Counted from the stretch's first letter, positions 1 through 12,260 are shown. The stretch is DNA of 64,000 nt from Colletotrichum lupini (GCF_023278565.1 NC_064681.1:1984001-2048000); one strand, 5' to 3'. Program-made: numbers and translations. The notes: generated by a model from the sequence alone, not told the origin.

Positions 1-3000
1 TCACCGCCTTTAAAGGACCCTGTCAGCTTATTCATGTCGATTATCACTGGACGGGAAGGAAGAAGGCTCGCCAGTTACTCGGACCCGGACTCCGGTTCTT
101 GGTCCACCCGCTGCAAGTTTGATGGACCATGGTTCTTGCCTTCTGGGACTTTCTGGAGCCAGGTACGTCTTCTTTTTTGTCATCTTTTTTCTTTCCGTCT
201 ACTTCTTTCGGTACCGAGGCGCTAATGGAGGAAAAAGTCCTACAGCCGACTTTACGAGAGAAGGAAGGGGCACGTGTGACTATTACACCGTGTGGTGGAA
301 TGACAGGTCAAGAGCCCAAGTTGAACGAAATCCTCGGGATCTTCGATTTGCCCTTTGTCACAATCGGGGCAACTGGAATCTCGCATCTTCCTCTGCCTGC
401 TTCGGTGTCTCAACTTTTGCCTGCGCTAGCCGTGGCGGAAAGGTGTAAGTCGCATCCCCGGGAGACCTTGCTTCGACAAGACTTGCCAGGGCTTACAGCA
501 TCTCACCTGTATTCATACGTCCGCTCAGTGTCGGAGAGCCGACGTCGTCGGGTGTGTTGCATTGCATCTTTGGGGGGCGGATGGCTTACACTACCTACTC
601 GGACAGCCCTGTTTCGATTCCAGAGCACTGGGGGACACATGCCTTACTGCGCACCCGCGGACACAAGAACACATGGGCGAAGTGTCTTCTGGCAATTGGA
701 ACCGGAGACCGAGCTGGCGGGCAGGAGATGGCCCCTGGGGCCCTGGGCTGCTGGGGTCGTCGCCTTGGGTTAGGTTGGCCCCCCATTAGAGGTGCTGCAT
801 CTCGCTTCGGCCGGCGGAAGAGTGCCGGTGATGTGAGAGATGATGCAGCTGTAGGATGCTGGGACCTGGGTCGACACACCCTCACGAGGTCTCTAGGCAC
901 ATCTATTTGTACGCCGCACAATGGTGCCTTTTCAGCTGCCATACCGCCTATTCGAATAGGAATAGGTAAGGGAGGGAGGATGATAGATATCCTTTCTTCT
1001 TACACGAGCAAAGCTGACGCCTCATACATAGTAGAGCGATGTCAGCACACTGCAGTATCAGTCGGTGAAGCATGTCCTGAAATACGACAGGAAGATGACC
1101 TGATGGGACTACCTGACTGGTGCTACGTTCACAAACACGCGCGTGTCAGTCGAAGCCAATGCTGCGCTAGGCAGGGCCGTCACACTCGGCTTTAAGGTTA
1201 CCGCAACAAATTCTTCGTCAATTCCGTTCTGGTCGCGGGGTGGACAGTGAAGGGCCCCCCCCCTCCAAGGGTTTGGCGCAGCATTGACATGGAGACGGCG
1301 TATGTTCGCCAGACGTGCCGATTGATCCATTCCAGAGTCAAGCAAATCAGAGGAGGTGTCCACCGTCTACTAGATGGAGTCGCAGCGAACCGGCGTCTTC
1401 CCCCTAGTACCCAGTTGCTAGCATCTAGTAGCCAGCACGAGCAGGGAAGTCTGGGCGACGCCAGCCCGGGAAAGGCTAATTACGCCGTATTGTTCGGGAC
1501 TAGACCTGGAGTCTGGGTACTTATCGTCTCATACGGCCCCTGCCTGTCGCTATCGTGATCCAAATGTTTGGTGACTGGTTTGGGGGGATCTTGGTTGTGG
1601 TGTCTTGGCCACGATCTGCTTTCGTCAAAGGATTTGAAAGAGAGAGTGAGATATGGCCAGATGTCGGAACAAGATTCATGGATAAAGAGGCACTCAACCT
1701 CCTGGAGCCCGGCAAGATGACGAAACAGCCGAAGCACTATTTTCCTGACATACGCGGAAACCGTAAAAAGTTGATAAGTGCACAGATTGGGTCCTATCCT
1801 TGGATCACGGAAGGAAAGAAGTGAAAAAAATAAATGAAAAAAAAAAAAGTCTCTTGGACCCAAGTGCCATCAATGCCGCGATGTTGGACGCAGCTAGGTG
1901 GATTTTTGGACCGGCGGGTGGATTAGAAGACATTGAAGCCCCCTGTCACCCTTGTCGTTGTGCCTTAGCGACATTCCTCATCATGGCCAATCAACGACCA
2001 CCTGTTGTAATCCGTGACCTCTCAGCTCAGATCACCCACGGTGACCCAGCACCTAGGCTCCGAGTTTCCCCCATTTGTCGTCCGTCACTCGTCATTGGGA
2101 AGCGAGAGAGGAGAGAGCCCAGACGTGGACGCAGCAGTTTAGTCGCAGGCAGGAGCCGTAGCGTGGGCTGTCCAGTCTGTTCTCGTGATTTTCTGCCACC
2201 ACCTCACGCACTTCCAGCGCCGCGGTTCCTCCTCGTCCCTCACATCATCGCCGCCCTACGCAAGTACTGGCACACACCTCACATACAAGTGGCTTCGACT
2301 ACTCTCACACTAGACCAACACCCGCCCCTGTCCAAGATCAACATACGTTCACTACGTTTCCAGCCTGGCTTCCACCGTTCCAGAATTCTGGCCTGCTTCA
2401 AGACTTCACAAGCAACCTCCCACCCCCCTTTCCCACCTGACTGTTCCCCCCCAAGAGCCCACCAAACACCTGCCGATACCTCTCAGGCTCTCTCACCGCC
2501 CGGTGAACCCTCTAGAGGAACTCGCTTCCCTTCACGTCGACGAGGGGCTCTTACATGTCTGCCAACGCCAGCAACGCCGGTTGTTTTCTCCTCAGCATGC
2601 ACTCGAAATCACCATCATTACCCTCTTAGGCTCCCGTGCGCTCTCTCTCAACTCTTCTGCAACACTCTCACACCCCCCTCTTCCTGGTAGAGCAGAAGAA
2701 ACCGAATCCGGGGCTGTAGAAGAAACCGACCCCTGGCGTACAGTAGGCCCCTCAGCCTCTCACACCACACTGTGTACCCCGTAAAGAGGCATCAGCACCT
2801 AGAGACCTTTCTGTTGCCCTTGATCAACGGTGGCGACCCTCTGGTGCTTGTTTCCTTCCCCCGGCCTCCGATTCCGCCTTCTTGCTCCGTCATCCGGTCT
2901 TCCACAGCCACTTCCTGACGTTGTCGTCTACTCGAGGACGGGCCAATTCCATTCCCTGACCCTCTCCTCCTCCGGGCTGCCGACCGTCGAACCACCTTTT

Positions 3001-3300
3001 GCACCGTGGTGGGGTTGTCTAAGTTTGACTCGGGCCCTACTTCTCTCCTACCTACTTCTTTATACGCCATCCTACGACCGTCTCGCCGCTAGTTATCTCC
3101 CTCCTCCGAAGCCGTTTCCTTTCTCCGGGCCAAGCATTATACCTGCCTAGCGAAGTCATCAAATCTCGATACCCCCTTTCCTACTCGTCAAGGTCCTCTT
3201 ACACTTCGCCTCGACTAGTACGGTACACACGTCTTCTGCTGCTTTCAACACCACCTACGGCTAGTACATCCCACCTCGACCGAAACCACGCTCTCCACGA
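1..3300. other. Gene-free region upstream of the GATA regulator
   Basis: No reading frame here looks like a protein: candidates are short, overlap on several frames and have low-complexity Arg/Pro/Ser composition. From about 2200 to 3300 the plus strand is pyrimidine-rich, as is common in fungal promoters and long 5' leaders, so part of this is probably the transcribed leader of the gene starting at 3301. There is a CCAAT pentamer at about 1986-1990 and several scattered GATA cores, for example near 1775. No repeat or RNA gene was recognised. Confidence 0.6.
1986..1990 (+). promoter_or_regulatory. CCAAT box upstream of the iron regulator
   Basis: CCAAT occurs within tggccaatcaacg, about 1.3 kb upstream of the start codon of the SRE-type gene. 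In Aspergillus the CCAAT-binding complex with HapX represses sreA during iron starvation, so a CCAAT box here would fit. The pentamer is short and expected by chance in DNA of this length, so the assignment is only suggestive. Confidence 0.25.
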
Positions 3301-5204
3301 ATGGCTATGGCCGATGGCATGTCGTCGGCGGCACAGGGGACGGCGAAACAGCCGCCCTCGACCATCCGAACCGCTCTCCCATCACGACGCATGTCCCCCA
3401 AGGCCCGCGAAGGAGGGCAGTACGCTGCCATGGAGCAGGCGAGAGGCCACAGTCCAGTAGGCCGAGGCGAGAGCCTTGAGGGACCGGCGACCTTGCGGCC
3501 AAATTCCCGACGTAGTCCGTCGAGCGACGCCATGTCGAGGTCACAGGCCAGGAGTCCGGTCTCAGTATCCAGTGATGGCTCCCCGAAGGACGTGAGATCA
3601 GAACCAAGACCTAGCCCGGCACCGTCAACGGCGACAACGTCTTCTTCAGGTCAGACGGGTCAAGTCTGCAGGTAAGAGGGCGACGGGCTTCTTTCCAACC
3701 CCCTGTGGACCGCTTGCTGACCAGCTACAGTAATTGTGGTACAACACGCACACCATTATGGAGGAGATCTCCTCAAGGAACGACGATATGCAACGCTTGC
3801 GGCCTGTATCAGAAGGCGAGAAACGCATCACGCCCAACTAACCTCAAGAAACCCCCGCATCTTGTTGCAGCGGCACCCAGGACGGCTCCCCCAAAGATTG
3901 CGCCAGCACCAGGTCCAGGCCCAAAATATCTCAGTGCTCCCGCTCCCACGTATGTGACGGAGGAACAGGCGCCATCAGGCACCTGTCCAGGGGGTGGAAA
4001 GTGCAACGGTACCGGTGGTGCGGAAGGCTGCAGTGGTTGTCCTGCGTACAACAACCGAGTATCGAAATCCGCCCATCTGAACGTTCAGGGGCAAGGTGGT
4101 TGCGGTGGTGGTGGTGGCGGCGGCGGTTCGTCTAGCCAATCTCAGGGTGAACCCATGGCCGTCGACGACCCCGTCGCTCCTGTCGATATCGCCGCTCTGC
4201 AAATACAGCAAGCACAGAACCCAAATCATACCGTTGTGATCGCCTGCCAAAATTGCGGCACTACCATCACCCCGCTATGGAGACGAGACGAAAGTGGCCA
4301 CACGATCTGCAATGCTTGCGGTACGTGCCGTCTTTTTTCTGGGGAAATCTTTAACATGCTGACATGAACAGGTCTTTACTACAAACTTCACGGAGTTCAC
4401 CGGCCTGTGACTATGAAGAAGTCGATCATCAAGAGACGGAAACGAGTGATACCATCTTCGTTTGGCGGCGAGTGGACGGAAGAGATGCTTGAGGGTTCAG
4501 AGACGCAGAGCGTAGCACCAGAGGGAAGTCCGGAAAGGGGCACGATGAACGAGGACGGATCCATCAATTTGGGCTTTCGACGTCGGGAAGAGAATCCTGC
4601 CACCATGCTTCCAGATCCACTTATGCGTTCGAATCGACAAGGCTCGCCGCTGCCTTCGCATGACTTGGCTGCGTATCAATCTTCGGGTTCCCGAACTTCG
4701 AACCCCTATCCGGGATCGTTGAACGACGATAACCGCCTTGCTCCGATCACATCGCTCGCCGCCATGGGGGAACGCCAACTCTCTCTGTCACCTGGTTCTT
4801 TCTTGTCTCCATCGAGGAAACGATCACTTTCTGCGGAAGGAAATCCGTCTAGCGATGGCGGACCAGACACGTCCAAGCGATTATCGTCCATCAAGTCAAT
4901 CCTCAACCCGACAACGGCAGATGACAGCCCGGCCTACCACTCGGGTAGCGATGACGCCGCGGAACATTACGCCCGATCTGCTATGTCGCCGGCCGCCTCC
5001 GCACCGAGTCCAGGTTCCTACTCGAATGCTCACATGACGCCTCTTCCATCACCTGGACCGAGCAGTCAGACGAGCAATCCGGGATTCAGGCCAGAAAACG
5101 AAAGAGTCAAGGCAGAGAAGAGGGCAGCATTGATCCGGGAAGCTGAACGGATGAGGGAGATGTTGGCCGCGAAGGAGAAGGAGCTAGCGGACATGGGAAA
5201 CTAA
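3301..5204 (+). CDS. sre: SRE/SreA-type double-GATA siderophore and iron-uptake repressor
   Basis: Three exons (3301-3671, 3731-4320, 4372-5204) give 597 residues, close to Neurospora SRE. Two GATA zinc fingers are visible: Cys123/126/144/147 and Cys296/299/317/320, each with a 17-residue loop containing TPLWRR. Between them lies the diagnostic Cys-rich motif C209-x5-C215-x8-C224-x2-C227. This C-x5-C-x8-C-x2-C spacing is characteristic of the SRE/SreA/Urbs1/Fep1 family and is thought to take part in iron sensing. Residues about 560-597 are charged and helical, a likely coiled coil. Family members repress siderophore synthesis and high-affinity iron uptake under iron-replete conditions, binding ATCWGATAA-like sites in the nucleus. 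Intron 1 splits the second residue after Cys123 of finger one, and intron 2 lies just after Cys320 of finger two. The start is the first ATG of a frame that stays open to finger one. Confidence 0.95.
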
Positions 5205-6743
5205 TGAAAGTTCCATCACGATACAAACGAACCACGGGATCATCGGACAACTGATTTTATTGGGACAATATGGGCACACACACACATCATGGCTTGGAGT
5301 TCCTTTTTGTGCGAAGCGGTCGGCTGGGGCCGTCTATTCCATCACCAAACAGGTTGAAGCTATCCTTCTTCCATTTACGGTTTCACCAGGGGCGAACGAG
5401 AAAAACAAAAACGGACGGGGTCTGGCCTTACACAAAATGGGAGAGGATGATTGTTTTTGGGACGCATTTTGGCGGCCACTCAACAAAAAATGGCATCTTT
5501 CTTTACAGGGTGTTTTTCTCCGACTCACGAAGAGGGCGTTTTCTTCTGTTTACAACAAACCGAATGGAATTACAAAATGGAATTTGCGCGCGGAAAGGGA
5601 GGGAGATGGGAGGTTTCCCCAAGGGCGGACCAGGAGTTTTTCCTTTCCGTTGTCGTTCAGGGTGGATGGGATTTCGAACGGTGTTTACTGACAGAGTACC
5701 CGACCATTTGTAAAGTGGTTATCGGGCGAGTGGAATCGGAGAGGTGAGAGGCATTCGGGAAGAACCAAGCAAGACATTTTCGTGTTCTATGGACGGTATG
5801 AAGTGGGTCAAAAACTGGCATGGCACAAGGCGTCTTTGGATGCTGTAGGGTGGTGTATGTAGTAGCCCTTCTTTCCCAATCGGAAGTCTGCGCGTCGAAA
5901 TATCAAAAGCTGAAGCAATGTACTTTGCTCGCATGGTTTAGTTATCTACCTAAAGCACAATGGGATTGTCCCCCCTTTTCACCAGAAGTCTACCTTTCGG
6001 TCACCGTGAACTGTAAGTGACCAACGTTTCGCTCAAACCTTGAACCACCGACAAGGCAATGGTGTGGCACCCGCAGTTACATCACAGAGGCTGGAATCGT
6101 CTCGGACATCATGCAAATATGAGGTAGTATGAGCAAGGCTTCTGGAGGGCAAAAATCAGGTCTGTTACGACTAGCCATTGCGGATCCCAAACAATACCCT
6201 ACTTTTCCAGGCCTCCCTTTCTCCTTTACACCATCTAAGTAAAAAGTCATACAAAGTGCCACTAGACCTGGCACAGTCTTCCGTCGTACAAGTCGAAATG
6301 CAATGAAGCATATGCTCTTTCCCTACACAACACACACACAACCTTCGTGCCTTACAGTGGTGAATACACACAATATACAGCCTGCTCGGTGGGGCCAAAC
6401 ATCATAAGGGAGCTTCGCGTCGAAATTTCCCACGCTGTCGTTCCTATCTGGTCGCTTCTCTTCTCGTTCTTTTTGTTCCCCATTGTCATGGATGAAGCTG
6501 AGGAATTGGTTGTCGTGATCGTTTTACGCGATGTCGAGTTCCCCGTCTCTTTTCAGTATCTTAAGTTTCGGAAGAAAAAAAGCCTCAGCAAATCCGGTTC
6601 ATTGTCTTGTTTCGCGAATTGTAAAATGGGGGAGAAGAATCCGTGCCTTTACCTCTCTTCCAACGGTTTCAATGTTGGTAGAGTGCAAGAGGCATCCGAG
6701 ATGAAATTTGGTTTCTTTGTGTGGTTGAAAAGGGGCTGCTAGC
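5205..6743. other. 3' flank between the GATA regulator and the Tvp15-like gene
   Basis: About 1.5 kb with no convincing reading frame. It should hold the 3' UTRs of two genes that converge on it. Short CA-rich microsatellite runs are seen near 5275-5288 and 6332-6346. Nothing else was recognised. Confidence 0.6.
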
Positions 6744-7592
6744 TTACACCTGCTCTGCACCCCAGCCGCCGTCGGCCTCGCGCATGTTGGCTGGCGGCTC
6801 GATCTGGGGAACAAACTCGAGGACGACGTAGGCGACGCCAATAAGGCCGACAATAGAGCCGGCAATGATCTTGAAGACACCGTCGGAGAGAAGGATGGAG
6901 CCGATGAAAATGTAGACTGCGAGGAAGGAGCCGCATTAGAACCAGTGTGCATCGACTACGAGAATATTCGGAGGGGGGCTTTGAAACTTACAGACACCGC
7001 GGCCAACGAAAGAGAAGAGGAATGAAGCGTAACGGGAGACTTGGGGAGGGATTTGGAACTCTGGTACTTTGTTAGAGGAGCTTCAGAGATTGAGGATTCA
7101 TTATCAAATACCGAGCAGAGCAGTGCCTAATCAAATCGCATTAGCCATGTCACTACCAAGAATGCATCCTATGCAAGCTTCAGGAGGGGGTGAATGCTTA
7201 CAGAGACCGAAGATGATCACGTAGGCGCCAACAATGATACCCTGGCTACACAGGCAGAGTTGTCAGTATAGAGTCATCAAATCGCTATGCCACCACATGT
7301 CTCCTTCGTCACGATGAAGGGGTTTGGCTGTCGCACGAGGAATCCGTGCGCGCGCGCAAGTAGAGGTTGTAGACACGGGAGGTCCGTCGGGGGGTTCGGA
7401 TAAGACGTACAAGTTGAAGTTGAAGAATTGGGCAATGCCGCCCAGGACCATAATGGTCGCGGTGGCCAAGTTGACGATGCGGCTGATGCGAGTGACGCCT
7501 GATTAGCTTTTTGCGCATGCGCAGGATAGCTATTGGGTAGCTACCGCATCGCAAAGACTAGGGACCACATACAAGGCGTCGGAAAGCTCCAT
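6744..7592 (-). CDS. Tvp15-like COPI-associated Golgi membrane protein
   Basis: Six small exons, in transcript order 7592-7573, 7482-7411, 7245-7202, 7126-7112, 7060-6992 and 6916-6744, join in frame to 130 residues, the usual size of the family. The protein starts MELSDAFRIVNL and contains LEFQIPPQVSRYASFLFSF and GRGVFYIFIGSILL, hallmarks of the COPI_assoc (Tvp15) family. Four hydrophobic segments cover most of its length, and the C-terminus is short and acidic. Yeast Tvp15 is a small multi-pass protein of late-Golgi vesicles. The family name implies a link with COPI coats, but its biochemical role is not settled. One exon is only 15 nt. The gene is divergent from the Mef2 gene, with 744 bp between the start codons. 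The identification rests on conserved motifs read across five splice junctions. Confidence 0.88.
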
Positions 7593-8336
7593 TTTGGCGA
7601 GTTGTAGATTGCGTTACTGTTGAGGATGCACGGAGATTCGATAGCGGAGCGCAAGCGAGGTGGATGAGAGAAGAAGAAGAAGAAGGGAAGCTGGCGTGGA
7701 TGAATTGGCCAGGCAGCTAGATATCGCGGGTTTGGAAGAAGGATGTGTTGTGATGTGGGTGTGGGTGTGAAGAAGAAGCAAGGTGGGTGCAAGGTGTGAC
7801 GTCCGGACAAGAGGCTGACGAGTCAAGTTCCGTAACTCTTTGGCTCCTGAAGCTCCTAGCAGATAGAAGGAGTGTGCTGGTGGATACTTGATGGAGCAAG
7901 TATATCTACCAGGCACTGGTACACGTAGCAGGCGCAAATCATAGGTACCATGAAGTCGCAGCGGTTGAGCACCAGCCACACAACCCCCCAGCCTCTTTTC
8001 TGAGGGAGGTCACTGACTTGACACTGACATCCGCTCTGGCAGGAACGAGCCAAAGCTCTGTTGACCGCCTTCCTGCTTCGGACTACATGGGTGTATGGAC
8101 ATCTGCTGCGCGGATTGGTTGATTGCCGACTGATCAAAGTGAAAGTGCAGTCGATTAGAGAGCTCTCATGCCATCCTGTTGTGAACAGCTTCATCCATGA
8201 TCTAACTTAACGACATTTGCGACGTCATTTCGCTGTTCGCACTCATCTCATGGCACTCTAAAATGTGATTGGAGTTCATCGCCACCTTTCACATTCGTAT
8301 TTTGTACTACGAAAACCCATATTTGATGGTCTAGTC
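7593..8336. promoter_or_regulatory. Shared divergent promoter region, Tvp15-like / Mef2
   Basis: This 744-bp interval separates the start codons of two divergently transcribed genes and must hold both promoters. A purine-rich run (gaagaagaagaagaag, about 7667-7685) lies on the plus strand near the Tvp15 side. No clear TATA box was seen. Confidence 0.5.
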
Positions 8337-10974
8337 ATGCTGGTCTTTCGAGCTTCAGTGCCTAGGCAAAGCCATGTCGGCCGGTTACCAGCGCGGTCTT
8401 GTTTCGCTGGGATTGTGAGCTTCCGAAGGTCAATGCACACACCTCCGGTGCAATCGAAGCATCGGTCTCCTATCAAGGATATCAGAAATATTGGAATTAT
8501 TGCCCATGTCGATGCTGTGCGTATTCAGTCGCCTTTTGAGCTTGAGTGATAGAATGGCTGATTTATTCTCAGGGCAAAACCACAACGACTGAGCGCATGT
8601 TGTATTATAGCGGCGTGACTCGCCGAGTTGGAGGTATGTAGGAGTCATTTTACCTTGCAATCGTTTTCATATCAACATTTTGTCTCGCGGAGTTGGATGA
8701 GAGCTGTAGCCGCGGCAAGTATGTACCAAGACCCTCTTGGCTGACCACGACACTGTAGACGTCGATGCAGGAAACACAGTGACTGACTTCCTCGACCTGG
8801 AGCGGGAACGAGGTATCACAATTCAGTCAGCAGCCATCACTTTTAACTGGCCCCTTCACGAGGAATGCGCCCCAGGCACAACCCCCAAAACGATCAATCT
8901 TATCGACACACCGGGTCATCAAGACTTCAGATTTGAGGTCGACAGGTGTCTGCCTGTTCTTGACGGTGCTGTATGTATCATCGACTCAGTGAAAGGCGTA
9001 GAAGCTCATACGGAGAGAGTGTGGGCTTCAGCACACGATCACAAGATCCCTCGCATTGTCTTCGTCAATAAGCTCGACCGAGACGGTGCTTCATTTCGAA
9101 AATCTGTGTTGGAGATTGGGTCACGTCTGAACGGGTGGCCACTTGTATGTCAAATTCCATGGTGGGAAGGAGACCAGTTTGTCGGTGTCATCGACGTCAT
9201 TGACCGAGTCGGATATCGATGGAAGGCAGAGAAGCAGAAGACGAAGTACGAGTTCGCGGAACTGCAAGAGGTGCTCAAGGGCAACTATCTTCTCGATGAA
9301 ATTGAGACAGCTCGCGAGCGGCTCATTGAAGGCCTCGCTGAATGTGATGAGTCCATTATGGACCTGTTCGCAGACGATCCAAACAAAATCACAGGCAAGA
9401 TGTTGAAAGACAGCGTTCGAAGCGCCATCCGCAGTGGCGACGGAAACGTTATTCCCGTTCTAGCAGGTGCCAGCTTCCGGCACATCGGTGTCGAGCCCCT
9501 GATGGACGCCATCGTTGACTACCTTCCCAGTCCTGACGAACGACCTGATCTTGAGATCCGTGCCGGCCCGGCAAAGCACAACCTCATTACGCTACTCGGT
9601 CAGAACTCGAGCAAGAAGCCAGGTCAGCAGCGTGTAGCGGCAGTCGCCTCCGTCTTCAAGGTCTATAATCACCCCAAAGAGGGAATCTTGAGCTTCGTGC
9701 GAGTCTACTTTGGCGAACTTCACAAGAACTCGTCCACCTGGAACACGCATAATCAGCAGGCAGAGCGTCCGTTCGGCTTGTTGCAGATATCCGCGGAGAA
9801 GACAGAAGATGTGCAACACCTCGCCACTGGCCAGATTGGCGCCATCAAGGGTCTAAAGAAGGCTCGTACGGGCGACACGCTGCTTGCTACTATCGCTCAG
9901 AAGCAGATCCCGGATGCCCTCAAGCATATCCAGATCAGGCCCCCAGAAATTCCTCCGCCAGTGGCTTTCCTCGCGATTGACCCCCACGGGCCCACAGCTT
10001 CCAAGGAGCTAGAGATCGCGCTCGAAAATGCGTCACGAGAAGATCCCAGCTTGAGATGGAGCCGTGACGAGAAGACAGAACAATTCATCCTGCAGGGTAT
10101 GGGCAAACTCCACCTTGATATCGCCGTCTACAACCTCAAGCAGAACCCTAAGGTTCAGGCCGACTTCGGTCCTATCGAGGTCGATTACAAAGAGTGCATC
10201 ACGTCCTCAATCGGACCGCATCATGTCACCTTTGACAGGGTCGTCGCGAGTAAGTCGGGCAAGGTATCATGTACAGCAACTCTGGAACCTCTGGAAGACC
10301 ACCACCGCCAAGCCGCACTTGAGCCGACTGTCGAACGCGACGGGAACATGATTCACATCATCATCGATCTCCCCGAAGACGGCAACATAGCCTTTGATCC
10401 CGAGGAAGCCCGACAGCAACTCATCAATGGCGCCGTCGCAGCCGTGGCCCGCGGCCCGCGCCGCGGCTCCCCCGTCCAAGGTTGCCACATCACCATCACC
10501 GTTGACGCCGCAGCCGCCGAGAGCCCGTCCGGTGGACACTTCGCCGGCGCAGCATCTCGAGCCGTGCGCGAAGCACTCCGCGAGGCGCACATCACAAAGG
10601 GTGCCGTGGGCGTCCTCGAGCCCGTCATGCTTCTACACATCAGCTGTCCCGAGGCGGCCGCGGGCTTGGTGCAGCATGACATCAGCTCAGGAGCCGGTGG
10701 ACACGTACTGGAGGTTAATGATAAGTCCGCCGAGTCGAGTTCGCACATCGACGTCAGCAGTATCTACGCGCCGCCAGATCCGTACGAGATCGTGGCTTCA
10801 TTGAGGGGGAAAAAGTCGTTGGCCAGGACGGTGGAAATTGTAGCCAAGGTGCCGTTCAAGGAGGTCTTGAACTTTGACGAGCAGCTGAGAGGCAAGACTG
10901 GCGGAAGACACTCGATGACGATGGCGTTTGACAGTTTCGATCGTGTTGTTGGCCAACGAGAGAAGGCATTGTAA
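8337..10974 (+). CDS. MEF2: Mitochondrial elongation factor G2 / ribosome-releasing factor 2 (Mef2)
   Basis: Three exons (8337-8516, 8573-8633, 8759-10974) give 818 residues. The basic N-terminus MLVFRASVPRQS looks like a mitochondrial presequence. GTPase motifs are in order: G1 AHVDAGKTTTT (residues 57-67, interrupted by intron 1 between Ala60 and Gly61), G2 RGITIQSA (98-105), G3 DTPGHQDF (130-137) and G4 NKLD (184-187). The EF-G domains follow, including the domain IV/V region. The motif DVDAGNTVTDFLDLERERGITIQSA fits the Mef2/EF-G2mt branch. EF-G2mt acts with mitochondrial RRF to split post-termination ribosomes in the matrix rather than driving translocation. Intron 2 interrupts the switch I approach. 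The gene is intact, with no unusual codon use. Confidence 0.95.
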
Positions 10975-11307
10975 AGATAGAAAGTGTATATGTACTTTGT
11001 AAAGTAGAAAGTTTAAGAGGTTACAGGAACTCAGATACCTTCCCCATTTTCCCGAACGTGCTGCGCAAATCGTCAGGAATAGCATTCGCATGTACAATAC
11101 TCATGAATAGCCGGTTAGTGAAATTGCAAGTATTGAATACACGTAGCTCTGATGTTGCTGAACAGGTGCGATAATATCATGACTAAGCAGCGCATAAGTC
11201 TTCAGCAGTAGGGGACGCAACCCGACGTTGTTTTTCGAGCCAAAACAAAAGGAAACAGAGAATCTCGCTCAAAAGGAACAAATTGCCATAAATTGCAAAA
11301 GATTTGT
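10975..11307. other. Mef2 3' flank
   Basis: This 333-bp interval runs from the Mef2 stop codon to the tRNA 3' end. It holds the presumed Mef2 3' UTR and the poly-T termination signal of the tRNA gene. Nothing else is seen. Confidence 0.5.
11297..11300 (-). terminator. RNA polymerase III terminator of tRNA-iMet
   Basis: A run of four T residues on the minus strand, read TCTTTTGC, lies eight bases beyond the tRNA discriminator base. This is the standard minimal Pol III stop signal. Confidence 0.8.
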
Positions 11308-11379
11308 TAGCACAACCTGGTTTCGATCCAGGGACCTCTGGGTTATGAGCCCAGCGCTCTACCCCTGAGCTATTGTGCT
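11308..11379 (-). tRNA. Initiator tRNA-Met (CAT)
   Basis: The minus strand folds into a complete cloverleaf: 7-bp acceptor AGCACAA/TTGTGCT, D stem GCTC/GAGC, anticodon stem CTGGG/CCCAG with loop CTCATAA (anticodon CAT), and T stem CCTGG/CCAGG. Three features mark it as the eukaryotic cytoplasmic initiator rather than elongator: the A1:T72 pair, three consecutive G:C pairs next to the anticodon loop, and a T-loop of ATCGAAA with A54 and A60 in place of the usual T54 and pyrimidine 60. It has no intron and no encoded CCA. The span includes the discriminator A at 11308. It marks the edge between the conserved Mef2 locus and the accessory stretch. Confidence 0.96.
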
Positions 11380-11591
11380 CAGGCTTGTTGATGAAAATTC
11401 CGATGGTTCTGTAACCCATATTCCGCTCGGTTGTGGAGCTGTGTAACTGTGACTCACACACCCTCAACCAATAGTTCAACACGTCTCTTCAACCACTCGT
11501 GTTCTTCATCTGCTCTATGTTATTTCTACTCATAAAAAGCGACTGATCATTTGTCATGGCCTAGCTAGTTCTACTAAATAACCCCTCAAAT

Positions 11592-12260
11592 TCATACCTG
11601 GGATTGCTCGTTGACCTTGCTACTTGAATCAGGTCCAACTGTAGGGATGTGGGGGTAGATATCCTCGAAAGACTGCACGTCATACGGCTCAGCACCCGCG
11701 ATTCTCGTCGCATCAACCCAATTGCCATGTACAGCGGAACGAAAACCTTGAATCCACAGTCAGATCGTGGCTGAATAATACGACTAGGTTTTTAGGTAGT
11801 ACTCACGGAAGGGTAGAATGACCTTGGCAACAACCGTTTGGAAATCGCGCGTCTTGGATTATCTGCGTCAAGCATATGAGATCACCGTTGCTAGACAGCT
11901 TCTGGAACCTCCCTTGCGGCTTTTGAACTTACTAGGTCGTTTCTTCCAAGCTCCATGTTATCTACCATGGTGATATCCACAGACTGCTGTCTTCTGGAAG
12001 AAGTAGCTGCGAGGAACGGATTTGAAGCCGCAAAGAATGCAATCCCCATGCTTAGGATCTGGTCCCAGACCCGAGCAGCGAGGCGAGCCTGTCTTCACGC
12101 GGCACATACCTTTAGGGCCATATCTCGGTGACAAAACCGAGTCAGTGTATCATTCTCCGCTCCCAAGCATTTGTTCAGTGCTGCCCTCGTCCTGGCGTTG
12201 TATCTCCCTGCCTCACCTCCTGACAAGAATGATAACAGCGGCTGCGCGAAGGGGAGTTTG
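11592..12260 (-). CDS. Unrecognised multi-exon gene, 5' end uncertain
   Basis: On the minus strand, exons about 12260-12110, 12058-11933, 11852-11807 and 11746-11592 join in frame, with donors GTATGT, GTAAGT and GTGAGT and AG acceptors. The last two exons total 201 nt, so the frame is kept to a TGA. Readable segments include ILSMGIAFFAASNPFLAATS, MVDNMELGRNDL, VAKVILPF and AVHGNWVDATRIAGAEPYD. I do not recognise the family. The first exon runs back to an in-frame stop near 12262; either an upstream intron or decay is possible. The third exon needs the acceptor TCCAAG rather than the nearer CAG 10 bases before it. It lies tail-side to the iMet tRNA and beside a broken MmgE/PrpD gene, so it may itself be eroding. 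The consistent phase across three introns argues for past or present coding. Confidence 0.42.

Noticed and set aside
129..773. 214-codon open frame on the plus strand near the window start
   Set aside because: Composition is that of a random frame in GC-rich DNA, it overlaps similar-length frames in two other phases and one antisense, and no motif or splice context supports it.
1800..2690. 296-codon open frame upstream of the SRE gene
   Set aside because: It is mostly Pro/Ser/Arg/His, reflecting a pyrimidine-rich leader, and begins in an A-rich run; better explained as promoter or 5' UTR.
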